Part shown: positions 35,901 through 44,900 of the stretch, piece by piece
Position numbering within the stretch: position 1 is the first letter of the stretch
How the letters are laid out: each line of letters begins with the position of its first letter
Assembly (NCBI RefSeq): GCF_963678635.1
Contig: NC_087067.1
Span: forward strand, 16,621,639-16,685,638
Source: Symsagittifera roscoffensis
Taxonomy: Eukaryota; Xenacoelomorpha; Acoela; Convolutidae
DNA: 64,000 nt
Direction of reading: 5' to 3'
Notes under the pieces: generated by a model
Database searches by the model: none
What the model saw: only the letters and a program-made list of their open reading frames with translations
Told to the model about the DNA's origin: nothing
Program-made: the position numbers and the translations under genes

Positions 35901-38900
35901 CTGAGCAAGTAAAATCTTCTCAAATCTCAAAGATAACTGTTATACTGAAACGCTATTTGTTTGACTACTTTTACCATGTCGATGATCATCATGGATTGTA
36001 ATTTAGCACAGAGTTATAAGCATGTGCTGTAAAAAAAAAACTGAAATTCTAATCATTTTCCATTCAAGCATGGTATGCTTTTCGGATTGGTAGTTAAATA
36101 GCTCACCAAGTCCGCCACTTGATCCGTCAGCATTTCACCCGAGTAGCTGCAAATGAAAGCACCCTTAGGAATATGGTCTCTACATCTGACTCCGAATCCC
36201 TTCAGCTGGGTTTTGAACAGTTCCAAGCGGTGTCTGACGCCCAGTTGCACAACTCTATTGTGGCACAGATCCTTCCGACCATCAGCTGCACAAGCGCAAT
36301 TCATGTTGCACTCATAGACACTGTAAGCAAACAAAATGGAAGTGTTGCACTCTGCAATATCCTATTATTTAACTGATGAAATGAAGTGTAAGCGTAAAAT
36401 TTTTTACAGCGCAAAAAAGATGATTTTATATTCAAAAAGTTTAGAAGAATCGAAAAGGAAAACTTTAGAGAAAAATCCTGAAAAAACACGTTGAGAAACA
36501 GTGTTATTAGTAAATCATATGTCGTGAGCTTCAATTTAGATTAAGGCTTAAAGTAAAATTAAATCTTTTAAACACTCAAGAAAGTCTTATTTGTCTGACC
36601 CGAAGTAGTGTGGCGCGGACAATCTGCGCTGTTCGTATCCTGCAGTATCTTCTTCTGGGAAGTCCCTGTCGCCTTTAGAAGCCTCTACTGTCAGCTGACA
36701 ACAAGCACACTTTGCCACGTCTACGCAGTTGTCAGTACAGTCACAGCACACGAGGAATTCCGGGTCATTGTTTATCATGGCCCTGTAAAAAGTTGGCTAA
36801 ATTCAACTCCCTTTTGTTCCCCTAAATTTGCGCACAGAAAGGCATAATATTTAAGAGAAATCCCAAGATTTTATACTACTTCCGATTTTATCATCTAAAC
36901 TTTAAAAACCAACCTTTGAAAAAGAAACGATAATACAGAATTTAACAAATATATTGTTAAAGTAGCCTCGTTTGTACAACTGAAACGCATTTTACAGTTA
37001 TTTGAGAAACCATTGAGACACTATTCAGAAGAGCGATTATTAAACAACTAATTTTACCACTAATTTGAGCGACTATCAAATGTGTAATAACTCACCCAAC
37101 ATCTGCGCTCCAAAGATTTTCCAGAATATACTTGTCGAAAATGGGCACGGTACATGAACTGCGTTTTTCAATGTCATTAACCGCTCTTATCGGAAGCGTT
37201 TCCACTCCATCCGAAACATCATCTGACACTACGGTACACTTCAACAGGTCAGTAGACTCGAAAAGATCATACAGCTCGGGGTCAAATGAAAAGCAATCAA
37301 TTGGTAACTTCATTTCAGTCTGACTCAAATACATTCCAATCTCTTCAGGGTTTCGTAGCATAAGACCACAGGGTGTTTTATAGGTTACTTTTTCACTTTC
37401 CCAGCAGGCATACGGATCGAACTTCAAAACTTCTTCGTCAAAGAATTCAGCTTCACATAGAATTATTCTCTGAAAGCCATTTCTGATAGGTACGAGCAGC
37501 AAAGATTCCGAAGTATTGGAGAAAATTTTATCGAACTTGGAGATGCAACTAGGCGAACACACTAAGTGTTTTTCAAATAAATTCTCCTCAAATGGAAGAA
37601 GTGAATTGTAGACAAGTGCTCTTGCTTGAACCAGGGTCAGCTGGTTGTTATTTAAATCACTCGCTTCAGTTCCGGATGTTACTTCAACAAGAGTTTTACA
37701 TTCTGTTCCAGAAGCTAACTCAACCAGAGTTCTGCACTCTGAAGTATCGTCGGCTGATTTCTGCTTCGACTTGGTAAACACTGTGCTACATACACTATAC
37801 GTTCGTTCGCTAGCAGCGTCTGGTGTCAGCGTCGATACCACGTGTGTGTATTCGGACTCTTGGCCACCTTTGAAGAGCAAAAACTGATCCAGCGAATCGT
37901 CTAGAAGTCTTCTACCGAAGTTCCCATTGTGTTGATCAGTTGAGTTAGAGAAAGAATCCGTAGTGACATTTTGGAATCCTACAGGTTTGTTATTTTGAAC
38001 TTGAATGTTATCATTCGACGATACACCAAATCTGTCGGATCTTGGTCTTGAGTAATCACTAATAGCCATAGATATTCCATTTCCAAATTGCCAGCGGCGG
38101 CTTGAAAAGTCAGGTACATTGAAGTAACCATTATTGTAACTGTTGTTGTTACTTGCTAGATGTCGATTTGAGAACATATTCAGTGGAACAAAAGGGAGTT
38201 GCAAGTTGTTTACGCCAGGTATGATACTGATTGGAGGAGGCCTGCTCCTCATGATGCGATTGATCTTCTCTTGGACAATTTTTATGCAAAGAGACCCGTT
38301 GAAGATCCACTCTGTGCTCATATCAAGGGAGTTCATGTACATGACTTTGATTAGACTGCAATCGACGGCTTTGATCATAGCAGTGTACCTATAGATAAAC
38401 ATTTAGCTCAAACGAAATCCGCAATCATTTAGCAGCCTCCCTATAATAACTAAATAACTTGTGTTAACATGTCATGGCTAGTAAAATGCTTTGGTTTTTC
38501 ATTCTCAAAGTACGTAAAATTACCTGAAACTATCAATCGAAAAAGAACCAGTTTATTTGCGATTTTAAAATTTATGGCCATGCTTTAGTGTATTCACTCA
38601 AATCATTTGAAGTCTGACAGGTACGAAGCAGAGAATAAGTATTGTTACCAAAAAGACTGATCCATGATGACAATTGCGAATTATCAGTTCATGAGAGATT
38701 AAAATGACCAGACTGTGGCCTCTACTTACGAGCAGTTGTCTTTCACAATTTCCAGCATGGAGTCACACCTAGTCTGGTTCTCATGCAGACGTACTCTATC
38801 CGGCCAAAAGTGGAAGAAAGTTTTGAGGAAATGCCTTCCCTCTTCACTTTTGCACTCAGACCACACTTGGTGCATCGGTTTTTGCTCTGCGAATAAATGG

Positions 38901-41900
38901 AAGAGACATCCGTCTGCAACGTAGGCGGCTTCTCCGTTATCCAGGTAAACAAGAAATCTAGAACCACTTTCGAACTTTATTCTTCGATCATCGCCAAAGA
39001 GTGCCCGGTTTGACACAATGTGCAACCATACGTCGAATCATGCATGGTCCCATAAAAGCCATAGCGACTTAATTTTATGTAAGCACAAGACATACATCCA
39101 AATCCATACAAATATTATATGGATGTATGATTCAGCATTATCCTCTATGGTGGGTAGCGCAGGTGCTTTAGCAAACCTAAGACAGAAGGAGTAAAAAGAT
39201 AACAAAGCTTGGCTTAAGTATAAAGAGAGTGACAAAATCTATCTGATCAGTTTTCAAAAAACAGTCCAAAATTAACCAACCACAGTCACCAGTAGCACAT
39301 AACAAATCTTTCAACCAAACTAATTCATACAAAGAAAAGTTCGAAATGAAAAAAAATAGACAGAGGCGAAGCTGGAAAGACAGTTGGCCAAGTGCCAATG
39401 AAATAAAAAAAAACGGAAAAAATGATTGAATTTTTGAAAGAGAAACCGGAGAAGAATTCATTGACATTTTCTAACTACGGTCTGCCCAGCTTCGCCTCTG
39501 TCGTTTTGAGTTTTTATTTTATATATTTTTCCTTTGCATGATTAATTTAGTTGAAAAAATATGTGCTACTGATGACTGATTGTTTAATTTTGGACAGTTT
39601 GTTTGTAATTTGATCAGATAAACTTTGCCACTCGGTTCACACTCCAGCCAAACTTTGGCATCTCTTGACTCCAACTGTACAACGTTTGATGTCCTACGGG
39701 CATTTTGTGAGGTACTGAATGTTCTGAATGTTCTGAAATTCTCAAAAAATCCAACTTTGAAAGATGAAACTTTGACAAGAACCTTTAACATAAATTTTAA
39801 TCTTAAACCTCCCTAGCGAAAAGTGCTTGCCTCATATCTAGTTTAACTGATGTCTCAGCCGGATCAACTCGCACTAATTGGAATTGGAGCGAGCAGAATT
39901 TATTACAAGTTGATTATTTTCAAGCCTCCGTAACTCGACAGAAAATTATCACAGAAAAGGTAAAATATGATTTAGAGTTTAAAATCAAGGCATTAATCTT
40001 TGAGATGACAAAAAATTTCGCCAGAAAATATTAATTTAGAAAGTCAAATATGTTTGAATAGAAAAGAAATTCACAAAGCGCAAACATTCTGTCACTTTCT
40101 TCAATCGGAAATTGGATCAAAAACGCTGAAACACGAAAAAACGTGTATAAAAACTCATCAACAGCTAAATTTTGTAGGCCAAGCTCATCATCAATAGATT
40201 TTGATAGCTAAAAACAGGGGTTTCCTCATAGTAGTAGAATGGAATCACAAAGTTAAACAAAGAGGCGAAGCTTCACTTCGCAAACACTAGCGAAAATACG
40301 ACAAAAAGTATTTCTAGAATGTGCAATAAGAAAAAATAAAAATGAGCCTCGAATTGGCAAAACTCGGCTAGGTCTAAAATTCGATCTGCGACCTACTGCA
40401 ATCAAGAGCTTTGAGTCTCACGCAACAACCACTCAGCCACGCACGCGTAACCACCAACAAACACTAGTCACGAATAGAAACAGCTACATGTGCAAATAAA
40501 CTGCCAATGCCATTCAGCAAAAGTGGCACCAAGTACAATTAGACACAATTTTGTAAAAAAAATGAATATAGCAAACTGAAGGCATTCACAGTAACTTTGC
40601 ATGTAACAAATCGCAAAGCATAAAGCCACATTATGTATAAATTACGCATTTCAAAAAATTGCCAGAAATATTTAGTTGGAAAGTTTTTGAAATCGAGTTT
40701 TTATGGTTGTTATGTTGTTTGAAACAATTAACTTTTTTTCGGTTCATTTGATGAATTAAAAATGCATTATTTGTGTTAAGATTCAGAGTTAGAGCAAGTA
40801 GGACTAGGGGATAGAGGTTTGAGAGTTATCTGAGGTTTCAACTGAGGAGAGAGAAGAGATACTGATTGTTGAAGAATGAATTGAGATTGTGTTTATAAAA
40901 TGACACGACAAACTGAGCATCAAATAGTACCAGTTAATTAATTACCAGTTAATTAATTAGTTTATCAAATACCAGCAGACCAGTTGACCTTGTCTGAGTG
41001 CATTGAGTTTTATACCAGTTGACCTTTAATTAGGTTTCTATTGCTCAAGTCTGACCTTGAGTTTGGTCTGGTATTTCACCAGTCTGGCATTGAGCTCGTC
41101 TGTCCTCAACACCCCCACTCAGGCTGAATTGGCTTTGTCCAATGTCAGGCTGCAACCCATCAGCGTTCGACGATGTTGATCCACCTTTGCCTTGCTCAGG
41201 GATTTCGTCAACAAGTCAGCCTCCATGTTTTCGGTTGGACAGTACTCGAGCGCAAATGTTCCATCCTCGACCCGCTCTCGGACAAAGTGATACTTGACAT
41301 CAATGTGCTTTGTACGCTTCTGCATTACGGGATTTTTGCACATCTTGATGCAGCTCTGGTTGTCCTCGTTGATCACAGTTGGACCATCACACGTCATATC
41401 CATCTCATTGAGTAGGGATCGTAAGTAGAGGCCTTCCTGAACAGCCGCTGCCATTGCTTGATACTCAGCTTCGCTGGTAGATATTGCTGCAGTAGGTTGC
41501 TTCTTGGTACTCCAGCTGATTGCTGCTCCTGACCGCTGCACATGAAAACTGTAGCCTGTTGTTGACCTTCTGTCATCAACGTCACCAGCCCAGTCAGCAT
41601 CTGCTGAACCATAAAGGTTGAACCCATCAGGATCTTTGATGTAGCACAGCTCCAGATCTTTGGTTCCTTTCAGGTATCGCAGAACTCTCTTAGCAGCCAC
41701 CCAGTGTGTTCTCCCAGGATTCTCCAGAAACCGTGAAAGTTGAGTCACAGTAGCTAGGATGTCTGGCCTCGTTTGCTTGGCTATGTACAATAACGAGCCC
41801 ACTATGCCTCTGTAGTCCTCACGCTGCATTGCCACTGCTTTTTCTGAGCCCGCTCCAGGGCAGTCCTTCTTCGTCAACTGAGTGCTGATATCAGCTGGTG

Positions 41901-44900
41901 TCCCTACTGGTTTGCAGTCAGCCAACCCAAAGCGCTCCAAGCAGTCTTCAATGTAGCGAGACTGATTCACAGTGACAGAACCAGGTGCCCGTTTGACCTG
42001 CATTTTCAAAAACCAGGCTAATGGACCGCGATCATCCATCTTGAATCGGTCAGTGAATCGGTCCCTCACCCTGTCAACTTCTGCTTGCAGTTTGCAGCCA
42101 ATGATGATATCATCCACCCATACTAGAACATAGATCATAGCATCATCCATTCCCCTCATCGTGAACAAACAGAAGTCATTGGTGCTTCGAGTGAAACCAG
42201 TCTCCAGAAGAAACGTGCTCAGCGTCTGGTACCAGTCCCTTCCTGCCTGCTTCAGCCCATAGATACTGCGTTGTAGCAAACACACTTGGTTGTCCCCGCT
42301 GCTGAACCCCTCGGGCTGTTCCATATACACAGTTTCTGTTAACGGCGAGTTGAGGAAGGCTGACTTCACGTCCATCTGATGAAGTACAAGATCATCTTGC
42401 GCTCCCAAAGCCAGTAGTATTCTCTTTGTTTCTGGTTTACAGGTTGGCGCAAAGGTCTCATTGAAGTCCAGTCCTTCCACTTGCATAAAACCCTTCACCA
42501 CGTATCTGGCTTTAAACCGCTCCACTTGTCCCATTGCATCTCTCTTCACAGCAAGCACCCAGCGTCCAGGAATGACCTTGCGAGAATTTGGTCTATCAAC
42601 AAGTGTCCAGGTGCCCATTGCCTTCAGTGACTGCACCTCCAAAGCCATAGCTGCTAGCCACTGCTCCCTTTCTGGTCCAGATACTGCTTCCAAGTAGCTT
42701 CTTGGCTCTTGTGCTATCACTGAAGCATGAGTGTAAGCCAGTCCGTATCGGATGGGAGGGTTCCGCGTTCTAGTTGACCGCTGCTCTGGAATCTCTGTTG
42801 GCCTCTGCTCTGGAGGCTCTGTGGAAGGTGGTTCCAATTCTTCAGTCTCGACTGGGTCATCTTCCGTAACCCCCACTGAAGCTGCTGCTCCACTATCATT
42901 CGCTTTATTGGTAGACTCAGTGATGGTCTTCGTGCTAGTTTCCTCTACATCAAGGCATCCCTCGATTGATAGACCCAGTGTTTGTGACTGCTCACTGTCT
43001 ACCAGAAAGTCGTCTGGAATGATGTCTTCATTGAACGTCACGCTTCTTGCTCGTACCACTCGCTTTGTCTCCAGGTCCATCAGCAAGTAGGCTTTGCTCT
43101 CCTCGTCATAACCAATGAACTTGCTCTTCTTGCCTTTCGGATCCAGTTTCCGCCGGTTTCCTCTGTCCAGGTAGTACGCCAGGCATCCGAACACTCGCAG
43201 GTAGTTGACTTTCGATGGCTTCCCATAATGCATCTCCATTGATGAAATGCGATGCTCATTGCTGGATGTAGGACACAAGTTGCGAACCCTGACTGCCGTT
43301 GACATTGCTCGTACCCAGAACATCTTTGAGAGCTTTGCATCGGCCAGTAGACATCGAGTCATCTCAGTTATCACCCTGTTGTACCTCTCTGCCACGCCAT
43401 TCTGTTGCGGAGTATTAGGTACTGTAAACTCCTGTTTCACCTGCATTTCTCTACAGAACATCCGAAAAGCATTCGACGAATACTCACCTCCGTTGTCAGT
43501 TCTCAAGCACTTCGGTGTTCCGTGCTCAGCTACAAAGTCTTTGAACTTCGAAAGAGTATCGCTCTTCTTAACCAGGTACTTGACCACTGCCAGACGGCTG
43601 AAGTCATCAATGAAGCTCACGGCATAGCGCGCTCCATGCATGCTCGCAACTTCAAATGGTCCCTGGATGTCGCTGAAGACCCGCTGCCCCACTGCAGTTG
43701 CCCTGTTCTCTGTCTTCTTTGGCATTGCTACTTCGTGCATCTTCGAAGCTGTGCACACTTCGCAGAACCCTAGCTCGCCGACATCAACAACTGATATTAG
43801 ATCATGCTTGTTGAGATGCCCCAGCCTTCGGTGCCACAGCATTGCACTACTTGTCTCCATCTTCGCTTTCGTAGCTAGAGTCATCGCGTTCCTCTTGAAC
43901 TTGCACTCCAGGAAGAAAAGCTTGCCGCGCTGCTTCACTGGTAGCCGTCGACCATCCGGTGCCACAAGATGAGAAGAGTCTGATGTAAAGCTGAAACTAG
44001 ACCCTCTAGCTATTGCTGAGCTCACACTCATCAGATTCACGTTGTAGCTCGGCACAAACAGCACATTGTGGAAAGTGTAGCTCCTCGTCACATCTTGACA
44101 GTCTCGTATGTCCACTTCCACCGAGCCTATGCCCTCAATCTTTGATATTGTACCGTTCGGATTCTCAACTGTTGTCCCCTCATCCCATTTCTCAAAGCTT
44201 GAGAAGACAGCCTTGTCGCGCACTACATGATCGGTGCATCCCGTATCCACAATGAGATCATCTCCCTTCATTGAGGTTGTTGCACAACAACTGAAGAACC
44301 CTGTCTTTGCCTGCTTGCAGTCCCTTGCAAAGTGTCCTTGTTGTCCACACTTGAAGCACCCTTGCTTCCTTGAAGTTGGACCACTTGCTTCATTCGAGCC
44401 ACTGCCTCGAGCACCAGATTGACCACTGTCACTTCTGGATCTGCAATCTCTTGCCAAATGACCCTTCTGACCGCACACAAAACAGCCACCACCCGACGCT
44501 CCTTTCTTCTTCCTCACAGCTTGCATAGCTATGTGTCCATTCCCAGTCTTCTCTCCACATCGAGCTCGTCTCGAGTCATCATAGTTCCTCAACCTCGTTC
44601 TCAGCTCTGTAAAAGTCTTGGCCGGCTGGAAGCTCTCCTGCACCACGAAATGCTCAAAGCTGTCAGGCAGTCCGTTGATCACGAGCGCATTGAAGAGTGT
44701 GTCCGTAATTGCTTCCCCAGCTTCACTCAGCCGCGTCATCAGCTCTTGACTTCGAACGAAGTAGTCATCGAGATCCTCCTCTGATCCTAGGCGCAGCTTC
44801 GCAAGCTGGCCTACTAGACTGACCACTGTAGGCCTCTCCACACTGCAAAACTTCTCTTGCAGCAGTCTCCAGGCCTTCGTCCCATCGCCATAGCCATCCG

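Noticed and set aside
39519-39791. Minus-strand frame with [19 protein letters not shown] as a missing SETDB1 exon
   Set aside because: It looks somewhat coding, but I could not find splice sites in the right phase or a match to the Tudor strands, so it was not added to the model.
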